A stretch of 64,000 bases of DNA. It comes from Deinococcus fonticola. GTDB lineage: Bacteria > Deinococcota > Deinococci > Deinococcales > Deinococcaceae. Under the pieces are notes generated by a model. The model had not been told where the DNA came from. It saw only the letters and a program-made list of their open reading frames with translations, and did not search any database. A program made the position numbers and the translations under genes. The stretch lies in NCBI RefSeq assembly GCF_004634215.1, contig NZ_SMMH01000004.1, positions 62,001 to 126,000 of the forward strand, in the 5' to 3' direction. How positions within the stretch are numbered: position 1 is the stretch's first letter; every line of letters starts with the position of its first letter. Shown piece after piece: positions 1 to 11,057 of the stretch.

Positions 1-17
1 GGAATGAACAGGGTTCT

Positions 18-839
18 TTAGAGGTTCTGTGGCAAAACCTGACCCAGTTCGATCACGCCGCTTAAGGGGGCGTGGTCGCTGAGTTTTATGTTCCTGTCGA
101 CGCACACCTGCTTGATCTGTACGCCGGACGCCAGCAGGTAATCGATACGCCAGCCGACGTTGTTCGCGTAGGCGCCCGCCCGGTTGCTCCACCAGGTGTA
201 CTCGGCGGCTTCACCCAGGTGAGCGCGGTGGCAGTCGGTCAGGCCGCTGGCCAGGTGGGCAGTCATCCATTCGCGCTCGTGGGGCAGGAAGCCGCTGCTT
301 TTCTGGTTGCTGCGCCAGTTCTTGATGTCCACGTTCTGGTGAGCGATGTTGTAATCGCCGCCCAGCACTACGGGCAGGCCCTCGGCCATTACGCCACTGA
401 CCCACGCCTGGTAGTCGACCAGCACGCGGTCTTTGAAATCCTGACGCACTTCGCCGCTGCTGCCGCTGGGCAGGTACACGCTCACGAAACGAATGCCGCG
501 CACCACGGCGCTGATCACGCGGCCTTCGGCGTCCACTTCATCGTGCAGCATGCCGATGCGGGCGTCCGTGAATTCATGGCGGGTCAGCAGGGCCACGCCG
601 CTGTACCCGGCTTTCTGTGCGGCCCCCCACACGCCCCCGTAACCCAGATGCGCCAGCGCGTCCGGCATGGGGTCGGCCCGCACCTCCTGAAGCAGCAGCA
701 CGTCCGGGGCTTCACGTTCCACCCAGTCCACGAACCCCTTGCGAATGGCGCTGCGCAGGCCATTGGCATTGAAGGTCGTCACTTTCAGGGTGGGCAGCGC
801 GGTGTTCATTGGCCCCGTGTTCATCGGTGCAGTGGTCAT
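18..839 (-). CDS. xth: Exodeoxyribonuclease III (AP endonuclease family)
   Basis: Exonuclease III-type AP endonuclease, which cuts DNA at abasic sites in base excision repair. The 273-residue product has the EEP-fold landmarks: an N-terminal FNANGLRSA segment, the metal-binding Glu in LLLQEVRA, GDYNIAH in the middle, a TWWS segment and the C-terminal WRIDYLLAS and SDHAPL catalytic His motif. I start it at 839 because a TATTCT -10 box (minus strand, 852-847) lies 7 bases upstream, giving a leaderless mRNA. Two further in-frame ATGs follow at 824 and 809, exactly 15 bases apart, inside a short tandem repeat, so the first ten residues are probably dispensable. It is divergent from the gene at 929. 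Confidence 0.93.
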   Translation of the reverse strand: MTTAPMNTGPMNTALPTLKVTTFNANGLRSAIRKGFVDWVEREAPDVLLLQEVRADPMPDALAHLGYGGVWGAAQKAGYSGVALLTRHEFTDARIGMLHDEVDAEGRVISAVVRGIRFVSVYLPSGSSGEVRQDFKDRVLVDYQAWVSGVMAEGLPVVLGGDYNIAHQNVDIKNWRSNQKSSGFLPHEREWMTAHLASGLTDCHRAHLGEAAEYTWWSNRAGAYANNVGWRIDYLLASGVQIKQVCVDRNIKLSDHAPLSGVIELGQVLPQNL

Positions 840-846
840 CGGGCAA
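802..846 (-). repeat. 15-base tandem repeat (3 units) carrying three ATG starts
   Basis: On the plus strand the units begin GTGTTCATTGG (802), GTGTTCATCGG (817) and GTGGTCATCGG (832), with an exact 15-base period. Read on the minus strand each unit supplies an in-frame ATG at the start of xth, so the protein begins with a repeated pentapeptide pattern (MTTAP, MNTGP, MNTAL). The most upstream ATG is the one correctly spaced from the -10 box. Confidence 0.8.
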
Positions 847-928
847 AGAATAATGGGGAAAGGCTTTCTGAATGCCAGTTCAGTCAATTCAGTCCCATTG
901 ATTGTGGCGAGAGGGTACGCTGAGCCTC

Positions 929-1240
929 ATGGCAGACATCAAGTTCTTCAACGAGTCCGACGGTCAGGAGTTCAGCATGGCCCAGCACCCCAAGGCTGCC
1001 CGCGTGCTGGACGACATCAGGGTCTGGGCGGAATCGAACAGGTTCGAGCACGTGACCTTCTGGCGCGACCCGCAGGACGAGCACAAGTTCTGGGTGCAGC
1101 TGGGCGATGACCGCCTGAACTACTGGATTCACGACAGCACCTTCACTGAAGGCAAGCACGAGACGGTGGAAATGCAGATGGATTATGCCCGTGGAGCGCA
1201 GCGCCGCAGCGCCGCCGGGTTCGCCAAGTTCGACAAATAG
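929..1240 (+). CDS. Conserved hypothetical protein, 103 aa
   Basis: I do not recognise a named family. The 103-residue protein is charged and soluble, without signal peptide or membrane segment, and rich in aromatic residues in the middle (FWRDPQDEHKFWVQLGDDRLNYWIHD). It begins MADIKFFNES. The ATG at 929 is preferred over an upstream in-frame start because a TACGCT -10 box (916-921) sits 7 bases before it, indicating leaderless transcription, and because the intergenic gap to xth is then used by two divergent promoters. A strong terminator follows at 1261, so the gene is probably monocistronic. Function unknown. Confidence 0.75.
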   Translation: MADIKFFNESDGQEFSMAQHPKAARVLDDIRVWAESNRFEHVTFWRDPQDEHKFWVQLGDDRLNYWIHDSTFTEGKHETVEMQMDYARGAQRRSAAGFAKFDK

Positions 1241-1260
1241 GCGCGCAGTCCAGATATTCG

Positions 1261-1286
1261 GGAGCCGGGTCAGGCTCCTTTTTTTT
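1261..1286 (+). terminator. Rho-independent terminator of the gene at 929
   Basis: GGAGCC and GGCTCC form a perfect 6-bp stem around the loop GGGTCA, followed by eight T. It overlaps the 3' end of the converging methyltransferase gene. Confidence 0.85.
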
Positions 1287-1974
1287 GGACTAGAAAGATG
1301 ATCAGGTGAAGCGTGTCCGCCAGAGGAAAAGAAAGGGCCTTCAAGTCTGCTTTGAGGTCGTAGGTGCTCAGGAGATCGGCAGCGTCCAGGTTGTTCAGGC
1401 GGAGGGGCAGCGTCACCTCCAGTCGCCTGGCCAACAGGCCCGCAGCAGACAGCAACTCCTGCACCGGCTCCTCGGCACCCCGCTTGGAGGTCACGCGACC
1501 TACCTGACGCCAGAGCCGGTGCAGGTGTAGGTGACCCTGCACCCCCACGATCAATTCACCGCCGGGCCGCAGGACACGCTGTGCCTGCGTGAGCGCCTGA
1601 AGGGGATCGAGGCAGTGCAGGAGCATGCGGATCATGAACACCACGTCGAAAGACGAGTCCGGGAAGGGCAATTCCTCGGCGTACCCCTGCTGAACTCTTG
1701 GCCCTGGGTGTGGATCGAGACCTGTTCTTTTGCCCTGGTGGCCGCGCATGCCCAGGAAGTTGAGGAGTCGCCCCTCGCCTGCCCCGATGTCCAGCACGTC
1801 AAGCACGTCACAGTAGGCGGGAAGATTCATGGCATTCAACAGCGGGTCGTGCGGCCAGTCCCGCCCCAGCTGGAATGAGAGGAGAGCATCCCGTTCGTTC
1901 AGGCTCATCTCGGTTGACCTCTGACGGAAGGCGGCGAAGCGTATCCAACTGTTAAAACCGTCGGCCACCTGCAT
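1270..1974 (-). CDS. Class I SAM-dependent methyltransferase
   Basis: Predicted S-adenosylmethionine-dependent methyltransferase of the Methyltransf_11 type. Motif I is VLDIGAGEGRLLNFLG (about residues 62-77 of 234), followed by an acidic motif II region (GLDPHPG), DSSFDVVFMIRMLLHCLD as motif IV and VLRPGGELIVGV as motif V. The substrate cannot be read from the sequence. Start uncertain: the long form begins at 1974 without a clear ribosome site, while an ATG at 1908 (MSLNERDALL) has a GAGGT about 8 bases upstream and would give 212 residues. Its stop lies inside the terminator of the converging upstream gene. Confidence 0.8.
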   Translation of the reverse strand: MQVADGFNSWIRFAAFRQRSTEMSLNERDALLSFQLGRDWPHDPLLNAMNLPAYCDVLDVLDIGAGEGRLLNFLGMRGHQGKRTGLDPHPGPRVQQGYAEELPFPDSSFDVVFMIRMLLHCLDPLQALTQAQRVLRPGGELIVGVQGHLHLHRLWRQVGRVTSKRGAEEPVQELLSAAGLLARRLEVTLPLRLNNLDAADLLSTYDLKADLKALSFPLADTLHLIIFLVQKKGA

Positions 1975-2028
1975 CTTTGAGCGTTTAAATCTTCGGACAT
2001 TTAGACGTTGAGACGCCGCACCACCGGC

Positions 2029-2970
2029 TCATTCCTCGTGAATAGCGACATACACGCCATCCGCGTTCATCCAGCCCCGGTACATGCCTTCGGTGTCGTA
2101 GGGCAGCGCGACGTTCCCGTGCCTGTCCACCGCGCACAGGCCCGCGCCGCCCCCGCCGAGGCGGCCGGTCTCGTCGATCTGCGCCTGCGCGGCCTGCGCG
2201 AGGGTTTCTCCGGCGTACAGCATCCGGGCGTGAATGCTGTGTGCCAGCGCCGTACGAATGAAGAGTTCGCCTTTGCCCGTGCCGGACACGGCGCAGGTGA
2301 GGTCGTCCGCCCAGGTGCCCGCCCCGATGATGGGGCTGTCCCCGACCCGCCCGACGGGTTTGGCGGTGTACCCACCGGTGGAGGTGGCGGCGGCCAGGTG
2401 ACCGTGCGCGTCGAGGGCCACCGCGCCCACCGTGCCGTGCTTCTCCTGCGCGGTAGCCTGGGCAGCCGTGCCCTGACGCTGGCGTTCCAGCATTCTTTCC
2501 AGCAGTTCGCGGCGCGAATCGGTGGAAAAGAAGCTGTTCTCCACCACCTCCAGCCCGCGCTCCTGTGCCCAGGTGTCGGCGGCCTCGCCGATCAGGAGCA
2601 GCGGATCGGCCTGCTGTGCCAGTGCGCGGGCCGCCAGAATGGGGTGCTTGATGCGTTTTGCCCCGGCCACCGCGCCCGCCAGGCTGGTCTGACCGTCCAT
2701 GATGGCGGCGTCCAGTTCATGCGTCCCGCCCTGGTTGAAGGCCGCGCCGTGACCGGAGTTGAAACTGGGATGCGACTCCAATTCCACCACCGCCGCCGTG
2801 ACCGCGTCCAGCGCCGTGCCTCCACCGGCCAGCACCGCGTACCCGGCCTCCAGAGCGTTTCTCAGGCCAGCACGGGCGGCCGCGTCGGCTTCCGGTGTAA
2901 GGCTGGCTTTCGAGATGGTTCCCGCCCCACCGTGAATGGCGATCACGGGCTTTCCTGCTGTGTTGGTCAT
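2029..2970 (-). CDS. Isoaspartyl peptidase / L-asparaginase (Ntn hydrolase)
   Basis: Plant-type asparaginase / beta-aspartyl peptidase: the precursor cleaves itself before a threonine that becomes the nucleophile, and the enzyme then hydrolyses isoaspartyl dipeptides and L-asparagine. Visible are the N-terminal AIHGGAGT, NSGHGAAFN in the alpha chain, the cleavage site KHGTVGAVALD with Thr180 as nucleophile, and the TSTGGYTAKPVGRVGDSPIIGAG block typical of the family. Full length (313 aa). A TAGCCT -10 box (2982-2977, minus strand) 6 bases before the ATG indicates a leaderless message. The cytoplasmic role would be salvage of damaged peptides or asparagine breakdown. Confidence 0.92.
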   Translation of the reverse strand: MTNTAGKPVIAIHGGAGTISKASLTPEADAAARAGLRNALEAGYAVLAGGGTALDAVTAAVVELESHPSFNSGHGAAFNQGGTHELDAAIMDGQTSLAGAVAGAKRIKHPILAARALAQQADPLLLIGEAADTWAQERGLEVVENSFFSTDSRRELLERMLERQRQGTAAQATAQEKHGTVGAVALDAHGHLAAATSTGGYTAKPVGRVGDSPIIGAGTWADDLTCAVSGTGKGELFIRTALAHSIHARMLYAGETLAQAAQAQIDETGRLGGGGAGLCAVDRHGNVALPYDTEGMYRGWMNADGVYVAIHEE

Positions 2971-3122
2971 GCCCTCAGGCTAGCGCCCGCAGACACTCAG
3001 GACGCGAGGGGAGCGGAGACTCTGCAGGAGCTTGGACTGCGGGCACCCCGACATCTGGAGGCACTACAAAGGAGAAATCCTCCTACAGCGGGCTGAACAG
3101 CGGCGCCCCAGCCCCAAAGGAT

Positions 3123-3980
3123 TTACGAGTCGCCGCGCCGGCTGGCCTGATGCGCCCTGAACCACTGGGGTTGAGAACCGTCCAGATCGGTGAAGCCGTA
3201 AAGGTCGGCCAGTTCGCCCACGTCCATGACTTTGCCGCTGAAGCGCCGGGCCTGCGGGTCGGCGGCGAGCGCCACGAGGCCCCGTGCGGCGTAGTGCGGC
3301 GTTTCCGTCTGGCCGGCCAGTTCCTCGGGTGTGTGGTGCGTCAGCATCAGTTCCGTGCGCATCCAGCCGGGCGCGACACCGATCACGGGAATGTCCTTTG
3401 CCTGCAGATGATGCCCCAGCGCGTACACCAGGCGGTTCTTGGCCGCTTTGCTCACCTCGTAGGGCAACCAGGCCGGCGGCTCGTCGGTGTGCCAGGTGGT
3501 GTTGAGGATGATGCCCGAATGGGCGTGACCCATCAGGTGCTTCAGGGCCAGCAGCGAGGTGACGTAATCGCTGTAGGCGCCCCCCAGCAGCATGCCTCTG
3601 AGTTGTTCCAGCGGTTCGTCCCAGACTTCGGATGGCTGCGTGGGGTTCCTCACGACGTCGTGCCCACCCCAGGCGTTATTGACCAGGATGTCCAGGCGCC
3701 CGTGCTTTTCCCTGATGCTCAGCATGAGGGCTTCCACCTGCGACGGGTCGCTGTGGTCGCAGCGGACGGCCTTGCCCTGTCCGCCGGCGGCCTGAAGGGC
3801 GTCCAGCGTGTCGTCGATGGTGGTGTCCGGCAGTTGCGCCTGCGTACTCTGGCCCCGAACACTGCGGGCCGTGCAGATCACGAACGCGCCCGCCAGCGCC
3901 AGCTCCAGTGCCACTGCGCGCCCCAGTCCCCGCGAAGCCCCGGTCACCAGGGCGATTTTGCCGTTCAGCGAGGGCGTCAT
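3123..3980 (-). CDS. SDR family NAD(P)-dependent oxidoreductase
   Basis: Short-chain dehydrogenase/reductase with the Rossmann cofactor motif TGASRGLGRAVALEL near residue 14, the NNAWGG motif in the centre and a C-terminal substrate lobe. The usual catalytic Tyr-x-x-x-Lys appears as YEVSKAAKNRL after a TTWHTDE stretch, so the Ser position of the triad is replaced or shifted to Thr. The protein is 285 residues, slightly long for the family because of an insert around residues 40-55 (RSVRGQSTQAQLPDT). The TAAAAT box at 3992-3987 (minus strand), 6 bases before the ATG, suggests leaderless expression. Substrate unknown. Confidence 0.88.
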   Translation of the reverse strand: MTPSLNGKIALVTGASRGLGRAVALELALAGAFVICTARSVRGQSTQAQLPDTTIDDTLDALQAAGGQGKAVRCDHSDPSQVEALMLSIREKHGRLDILVNNAWGGHDVVRNPTQPSEVWDEPLEQLRGMLLGGAYSDYVTSLLALKHLMGHAHSGIILNTTWHTDEPPAWLPYEVSKAAKNRLVYALGHHLQAKDIPVIGVAPGWMRTELMLTHHTPEELAGQTETPHYAARGLVALAADPQARRFSGKVMDVGELADLYGFTDLDGSQPQWFRAHQASRRGDS

Positions 3981-4017
3981 CCCATTATTTTACCGGCCCC
4001 AGGTGCCGCAGGGCCAG

Positions 4018-5085
4018 TCAGATCAATTCCTGCCGACGGTCGCGGAACACCACGTAGGCCAGCCCCAGGGTGCTCAGGATGCTGACCAGGCTGCTCAGGC
4101 CCGAGCTGATGAGCGGCAGGGTGATGCCGGTCAGCGGCAACACGCCCAGGGCCGCGCCGATGTTTTCCAGCACCTGAAAACCGATCTGGCCCAGGATGCC
4201 GGCCATGATGATCTGGTCGTCCAGGCGGCTGGTGCTTCCGGCCATGCTGGCCAGCGTCCAGAACAGCAGGCCGTACAGAAGCAGCACGCCGAGCGCACCC
4301 ACGAAGCCCTGTTCCTCGGCCCAGGTACTGTAAGCGAAGTCGGTGTGCGCGGCGGGCAGAAAACCGTTGTGCGACTGGCTGCCCTGCTTATACCCCTTGC
4401 CCTGAAGCCCACCGGAACCGACCGCGATGGTGCTCTGAATGACCTGGTAGCCGGCCCCGCGTGGATCCTGGTACGGGTCGAGGAAAATAGTCAGGCGTTT
4501 TTGCTGGTACGGTTCCAGGTGCGGGTAAAGCACCGTCGGGACGGCGACGGCCAGCGCCAGGGTCGCCAGCAGGGCGTGCCAGGGGGGAATGCGGGCGGCC
4601 AGCATCATCACCGCGAACATGGCGCCCAGCACCATCGCCCCGCCGAAGTCCTGCGTGATCACCAGCGCCAGCGCCGGCAGGAAGATCAGGAAGGCGCGGT
4701 TATACGTTCGCAGGCCCTGATACCCCTCGCGCAGCGCCACCGCCAGCATCAGGATCAGGGCGAACTTCAGGATTTCCAGCGGCTGGAATTGAACGGGCCC
4801 AACCACCAGCCAGTTGCGTTGCCCGTTGACTTCCTTCCCAAGCACGAAGGTGCTGGCTTGCAGGAACAGGGCCGCCCCGTACAGCCACGGCGCCGCCTGG
4901 TAGATGCGTTCCTTTCCGGCCTTCCACATCACGAAGACCGGCACAGCGGCCAGCGCAATGCCCAGCATCTGCTTCGTGAAAATGCCCGGCGTGGCCGTTG
5001 GCGACAGGGCCGCCGTACTGACGGTCATGAGCCCCACCCCCAGCAGCAGCGCCACGATGAGGGGCAGGCGCAGATCGTATTTCAA
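4018..5085 (-). CDS. rodA: Rod shape-determining peptidoglycan polymerase RodA
   Basis: SEDS-family glycosyltransferase that polymerises lipid II with a partner penicillin-binding protein. The 355-residue product has about ten membrane segments and family signatures: GVQFQPLE-type loop (VGPVQFQPLEILKF), QDFGGAMV, the long extracytoplasmic loop with DPYQDPRGAGYQVIQS, and the C-terminal block GVLPLTGITLPLISSG. I chose the TTG at 5085 because GAAGGTG precedes it by a few bases and the product then starts directly with the first hydrophobic helix; longer in-frame starts up to 5247 add an unlikely basic stretch. Deinococci are cocci or short rods, so it probably serves general wall growth. Divergent from rpmH. 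Confidence 0.88.
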   Translation of the reverse strand: MKYDLRLPLIVALLLGVGLMTVSTAALSPTATPGIFTKQMLGIALAAVPVFVMWKAGKERIYQAAPWLYGAALFLQASTFVLGKEVNGQRNWLVVGPVQFQPLEILKFALILMLAVALREGYQGLRTYNRAFLIFLPALALVITQDFGGAMVLGAMFAVMMLAARIPPWHALLATLALAVAVPTVLYPHLEPYQQKRLTIFLDPYQDPRGAGYQVIQSTIAVGSGGLQGKGYKQGSQSHNGFLPAAHTDFAYSTWAEEQGFVGALGVLLLYGLLFWTLASMAGSTSRLDDQIIMAGILGQIGFQVLENIGAALGVLPLTGITLPLISSGLSSLVSILSTLGLAYVVFRDRRQELI

Positions 5086-5510
5086 GAAGTCACCTTCGAC
5101 ACACCGACAGGCTAATGCACCTGATGCTGAGTTGAGTATGGGGCGGGCCAGAGGGCGGCGCATTAGAGAAACGCACGGTAAAGCTGCGGTGGGGAGAATA
5201 TCCTTCGCTTCGCCTTCTCGGTGGCAAAAGTCAGGAATACAGTGCACCGCATCTCTTTTGAGGGCCTTGTCAAGCGGCGCAGCATAGGCCCCGTAGGTAG
5301 ACGGCGAGAGATCATTCGGGCCAGTGCCGCCTGACCGCCCTGTTCACCTTCTGACCCGGCCCATCTTTTCAGCTTGCCCGCGCCGTGGTACACTTCTCCA
5401 GTTTGTCCCCGGAAACGGGGATGCATTTTCGCGTGAAACCAGCAGGCCCCCGCCCGTTGTGGCAGCTTTGAGTGGCATGGGCGGCCTTACCGCGAGCAAG
5501 GAGAACTGTC
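5086..5510. other. Intergenic region between rodA and rpmH
   Basis: 425 bases between divergent genes with no credible ORF. The rodA end holds its leader and ribosome site. Near 5366-5394 a weak hexamer pair (TTTTCA, 17-base spacer, TACACT) could be the rpmH promoter, leaving a leader of roughly 110 bases. I see no DnaA-box cluster that would mark an origin here, and dnaA is absent although it often lies next to rpmH. Confidence 0.45.
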
Positions 5511-5654
5511 ATGAAGCGTACTTACCAACCCAACAACCGTAAGCGGGCCAAGACTCACGGCTTCCGCGCCCGCATGAAGACCAAGGCCGGCCGCAACATC
5601 CTGTCGCGCCGCCGCGCCCGTGGTCGTCAGCAGCTGACCGTCAGCGACGAGTAA
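5511..5654 (+). CDS. rpmH: 50S ribosomal protein L34
   Basis: Ribosomal protein L34 of the large subunit, 47 residues. It begins with the invariant [12 protein letters not shown] and continues [26 protein letters not shown], the standard L34 sequence. The ATG at 5511 is fixed by AAGGAG 7-8 bases upstream; an in-frame start 39 bases earlier can be dismissed. It opens the conserved rpmH-rnpA-yidD-yidC cluster. The rnpA start lies 43 bases downstream, unlike Thermus where rpmH is reported to lie within an extended rnpA. Confidence 0.98.
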   Translation: MKRTYQPNNRKRAKTHGFRARMKTKAGRNILSRRRARGRQQLTVSDE

Positions 5655-5697
5655 TCTCGCCTCGTCTGCCCCTTTCGCGGGATTACCCATCACCACT

Positions 5698-6216
5698 GTG
5701 AACAGCGCCACGCAGGACAGCACCGAGCAAGCTCGGCCCGCCCGTCCGGTGGCGCTGGCCTCGTTGAAGGGCGAAAAGGAATTCCGGAAAGTGCGCAGCC
5801 ACGGAGTGGCCGTGCGAGATGCGCTGTTTACCCTGCGTGTGGCCGAGTACCGCCCGCGCTACGGGGAAACGTGGCACCCCCGGGCCATCGTGGGCATCGT
5901 GGTCAGCAAGAAGACACTGAAGCACGCGGTGAAACGCAACCGGGCGCGGCGGCGCGTGCGCGAGGCGCTGCGAACCTTGCCGGGCGGGCTGCCCCCCTGC
6001 CGGGCCATTCTGATGCCCAATCCGGCGGTGCTCACAGTGCCTTTTCAGGAGCTCCAGGCCGCGCTCGCCAGGGCACTGGCCAAAGCGCCGGGGCGCGTGA
6101 AAGGCGGCAAGTCCCGTGGGCCAAAGTCAGGCGGGGCTGCCAAATCAGGGAACCCGGCGGAGGGCCGCCGCGTAACAGCGTCCATGAACTCCACAGCACC
6201 GAAGGAGGAAATGTGA
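5698..6216 (+). CDS. rnpA: Ribonuclease P protein component
   Basis: Protein subunit of RNase P, which helps the catalytic RNA trim the 5' leader of precursor tRNAs. The conserved core runs from [14 protein letters not shown] to [27 protein letters not shown], the last part being the RNR-type RNA-binding signature. Start is the GTG at 5698. At 172 residues it is longer than the usual 110-125: about 20 residues precede the core and a basic, low-complexity Gly/Lys/Ser tail of about 45 residues follows, which overlaps the yidD start by 4 bases (ATGTGA). The tail may simply reflect the overlap or add RNA affinity. Confidence 0.95.
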   Translation: MNSATQDSTEQARPARPVALASLKGEKEFRKVRSHGVAVRDALFTLRVAEYRPRYGETWHPRAIVGIVVSKKTLKHAVKRNRARRRVREALRTLPGGLPPCRAILMPNPAVLTVPFQELQAALARALAKAPGRVKGGKSRGPKSGGAAKSGNPAEGRRVTASMNSTAPKEEM

Positions 6217-6533
6217 GCGAACCCGTATCAAATGGGTTAGCATCTGGGGGGGCAAGCTCCGGAGGCAGAGCGGCGCGTGGCCTGGTTCGCATCGTGCGGG
6301 CCTACCAGCATCACCTTTCCCCGCGTAAACCCGCGCCCACCTGCCGGTTCACACCCACCTGCTCCGAGTACGCCGCGCAGGCCATCGAGCGCTTCGGGGC
6401 CATGAAGGGCGGGTGGCTGGCGACGTGGCGCATCATGCGCTGCAACCCGCTGATCGAGGGTGGGTTCGATCCCGTTCCCACGCACTTCCCTAGACACCCC
6501 CACAACAAAAGCGAGAAGACGACGCATTCATGA
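6213..6533 (+). CDS. yidD: Membrane protein insertion efficiency factor YidD
   Basis: Small membrane-associated protein that assists YidC-dependent insertion of membrane proteins. The core has the family signature of cysteines and aromatics: [36 protein letters not shown] and [17 protein letters not shown]. The GTG at 6213 is preceded by GGAGG and overlaps the end of rnpA by 4 bases; the stop overlaps the yidC ATG by 4 bases, so translation of the three genes is likely coupled. 106 residues, with a 25-residue Gly/Ser-rich N-terminal stretch before the conserved core. Confidence 0.95.
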   Translation: MSEPVSNGLASGGASSGGRAARGLVRIVRAYQHHLSPRKPAPTCRFTPTCSEYAAQAIERFGAMKGGWLATWRIMRCNPLIEGGFDPVPTHFPRHPHNKSEKTTHS

Positions 6534-8119
6534 AGAACAAACTCCTGCTTCCCCTGACCGCCGTGGCGGGCACCCTGCTCCTCACGGGCTGCATGCCGAA
6601 CACCCCACTCCCCACCTTCGGGAAGGCCATCACGCCGCAGTGGATCAAGGCGGACTTCGACGGCAAACCCGGTGATGAACTGATCGCCACCAGCAACCTT
6701 CAGGACGTGGTGTTCAACGACCGTGGTGAGATCATCGGCTGGTACGTGAAATCCTACGCGGGCACGCCGTACATCAAGAACAGGAACGGAAGCTGGGGTT
6801 TCTCCGCCTTGAAAGACCAGAAAGGCATTGCGAACATGGTCGGTCAGGCGCAGGTGGCCGGACGGCACGCTCTCGCGGTGAGCGGCGGCGACCTCGACCC
6901 CACGAAAGAAGCCCAGGTGACGGCCCCGACCACCGAAACCAGGCTGGAGCAGAACACCCAGACGGCGGTCTTCAGATACACGCAGGGCGGCGCGACCGTC
7001 ACGAAAACCGTGACCCTGCACCCGCGCAACTTCAAGATCGACCTGAAAACCAGCGTGCAGGGCGGCCCGGAGAGCGTGAACATCCTGTTCCCCGGCCTGG
7101 GCAAGAACAGCGGGCCCAACGTGCAGGCGCTCTCGGGCGGACAGGTGGTGCAGCTTCAGAACCAGGTGCTGAAAAACGTCGAGTACGCCGCCATGCAGGA
7201 GAAACCCAGCCAGGTGGCGCACGCGCTGATCGTGGGGCCACAGGCCGGCACGGCGCTGGACGTAACCCTCACCGGTGGGCAGCAGGCCAGTATCGTGGCG
7301 CAGGTGCCTGCCGAGAGCAACTTACAGGTGTACGGCGGCAAGAACGAACTGATTCACCTGTACCAGAGCGGCTACGCCCAGTACATGCCGGGCCTCTTTA
7401 AACCGAATCTGTTCGGGCAGATCAGCCTGTGGATCGTGAAGTTCATGGAGTTCCTGTACAAGATCATCGGGAGCTGGGGACTGGCCATCGTGGCCATGAC
7501 CATCCTGGTGCGCCTCGCCATGTGGCCGCTGATGCAGGCGCAGGGTCGCACCAGCGCCCGGATGCAGGTCATGCAGCCGCGCATCAAGGAAATCCAGGAG
7601 CGGTACAAGGACAAGCGCGACATGGAGTCGCAGCGCGCCATGCAGGCGGAAATGCAGCAGCTCTACAAGGATCACAACTTCAACCCGGCGGGCTGCCTGA
7701 GTTCTTTCCTGCCCTTCCCCATCCTGATTGCGCTGTGGTCGACCATCCGCAACTTCGAGTTCGACAAGGGCTTCCTGTGGATGCCGGACCTGGCTATTCC
7801 CGATCCCCTCTACATCATGGCGCTGCTGTACGTGCTGGCCAACATCGGGCAGTTGTACGTGATGACGCGCAAGTCCCCGGAGATGTTCAAGCAGCAGATC
7901 ATGATCTACGTGATCTTCCTGTACTTCGCCTTCACCTTCCCCGCTGGCGTCATCATTTACAGCGTCCTGAGCACCCTGATCGGCATTCTTCAGCAGGTGA
8001 TCATCAACAAGCAGGTGGAACGCGAAACCCAGAGCCTGGCGACCACCGTCGAGAAAGTCACGGTCACGGCCCCCGTCAAGAAAAAAGGCGGCAAGGTGAT
8101 CGACGCGCCGAAAGAATAA
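6530..8119 (+). CDS. yidC: Membrane protein insertase YidC (lipoprotein form with large external domain)
   Basis: Oxa1/YidC insertase that folds and inserts inner-membrane proteins. The N-terminus is a lipoprotein signal ending LLLTGC (Cys21). Residues about 30-285 form a large extracytoplasmic beta-rich domain, as in Gram-negative YidC, followed by the insertase core: the hydrophobic helix with the groove arginine in [12 protein letters not shown], the charged cytoplasmic hairpin ([21 protein letters not shown]), the [21 protein letters not shown] segment and two more helices, then a Lys-rich tail. The combination of lipobox and large external domain is notable. ATGA overlap with yidD; a terminator follows. 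Confidence 0.95.
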   Translation: MKNKLLLPLTAVAGTLLLTGCMPNTPLPTFGKAITPQWIKADFDGKPGDELIATSNLQDVVFNDRGEIIGWYVKSYAGTPYIKNRNGSWGFSALKDQKGIANMVGQAQVAGRHALAVSGGDLDPTKEAQVTAPTTETRLEQNTQTAVFRYTQGGATVTKTVTLHPRNFKIDLKTSVQGGPESVNILFPGLGKNSGPNVQALSGGQVVQLQNQVLKNVEYAAMQEKPSQVAHALIVGPQAGTALDVTLTGGQQASIVAQVPAESNLQVYGGKNELIHLYQSGYAQYMPGLFKPNLFGQISLWIVKFMEFLYKIIGSWGLAIVAMTILVRLAMWPLMQAQGRTSARMQVMQPRIKEIQERYKDKRDMESQRAMQAEMQQLYKDHNFNPAGCLSSFLPFPILIALWSTIRNFEFDKGFLWMPDLAIPDPLYIMALLYVLANIGQLYVMTRKSPEMFKQQIMIYVIFLYFAFTFPAGVIIYSVLSTLIGILQQVIINKQVERETQSLATTVEKVTVTAPVKKKGGKVIDAPKE

Positions 8120-8159
8120 AGACCCGGCGACTTACCCCCAGCCGATTCCTCAACACCCG

Positions 8160-8192
8160 ACTCCCTGTCCACGTGATGGGGAGTTTTCTTTT
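8160..8192 (+). terminator. Terminator of the rpmH-yidC operon
   Basis: ACTCCC (8160-8165) pairs with GGGAGT (8179-8184), loop of 13 bases, followed by TTTTCTTTT. It separates yidC from the independently controlled lon gene. The remaining bases up to 8430 contain no ORF and no further signal I can support. Confidence 0.75.
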
Positions 8193-8431
8193 GGCGCCGA
8201 GTCCCCAACCCTTCCAGGGTTTTGGCACTCCCCTTAACCCGCAAGTGGGCCACTTCGACCAGATCAACGGTCATTCATATCAGCCGCATCCTTCTGCCTC
8301 CCAGAGCTTTATCAGGCATGGGGGAGGGTTAACCCCACGTCAGGGTTGTGTGAGGGGCTTGTCAGGTTGAAGGGGTAGACTTTTCTCGTGACAGACGCAG
8401 GGTAGGCCGTTTGACGTACAGGACTTCTCAC

Positions 8432-8460
8432 TTGTCCGAATACCTCAAACTTGATATAGT
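8432..8460 (+). promoter_or_regulatory. lon promoter
   Basis: A -35 box TTGTCC (8432-8437) and a -10 box TATAGT (8455-8460) are separated by exactly 17 bases, the best sigma-70 type promoter in the window. The predicted start near 8467 leaves a leader of about 60 bases carrying AAAGGAG before the lon ATG. Confidence 0.75.
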
Positions 8461-8470
8461 TGCACTCAAG
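8450..8470 (+). promoter_or_regulatory. HAIR-type operator (HspR site) over the lon promoter
   Basis: CTTGATA, seven bases, ACTCAAG. The right half matches the HspR-associated inverted repeat consensus (CTTGAGT-N7-ACTCAAG) exactly and the left half in 5 of 7 positions. The full inverted repeat extends to 8 bp arms (AAACTTGA / TCAAGTTT, 8447-8473). It covers the -10 box, so a bound repressor would block RNA polymerase. HspR control of heat-shock genes is known in Deinococcus; the assignment here is by sequence. Confidence 0.75.
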
Positions 8471-8528
8471 TTTCCTGGTATAACCAGCGGAACCCACGCC
8501 GAGCACCACCGGGCGAAAGGAGTCATGA

Positions 8529-10988
<2,460 letters not shown>

Positions 10989-11006
10989 ACGCAATCCAAA
11001 CGAAGT

Positions 11007-11035
11007 CCCCCGCCCGAACAAGGTGGGGGATTTTC
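11007..11035 (+). terminator. Terminator of lon
   Basis: TCCCCC (11007-11012) and GGGGGA (11026-11031) form a 6-bp stem around a 13-base loop, followed by TTTT. Confidence 0.75.
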
Positions 11036-11057
11036 ATTTGATTATGTACGCTGAGTC

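Noticed and set aside
4018..5247. 409-residue RodA from the upstream ATG
   Set aside because: The added 54 residues lack family similarity; the TTG at 5085 with GAAGGTG gives a normal RodA start.
5366..5394. Firm rpmH promoter call
   Set aside because: TTTTCA and TACACT match consensus in only 4 of 6 positions each; kept only as a comment on the intergenic region.
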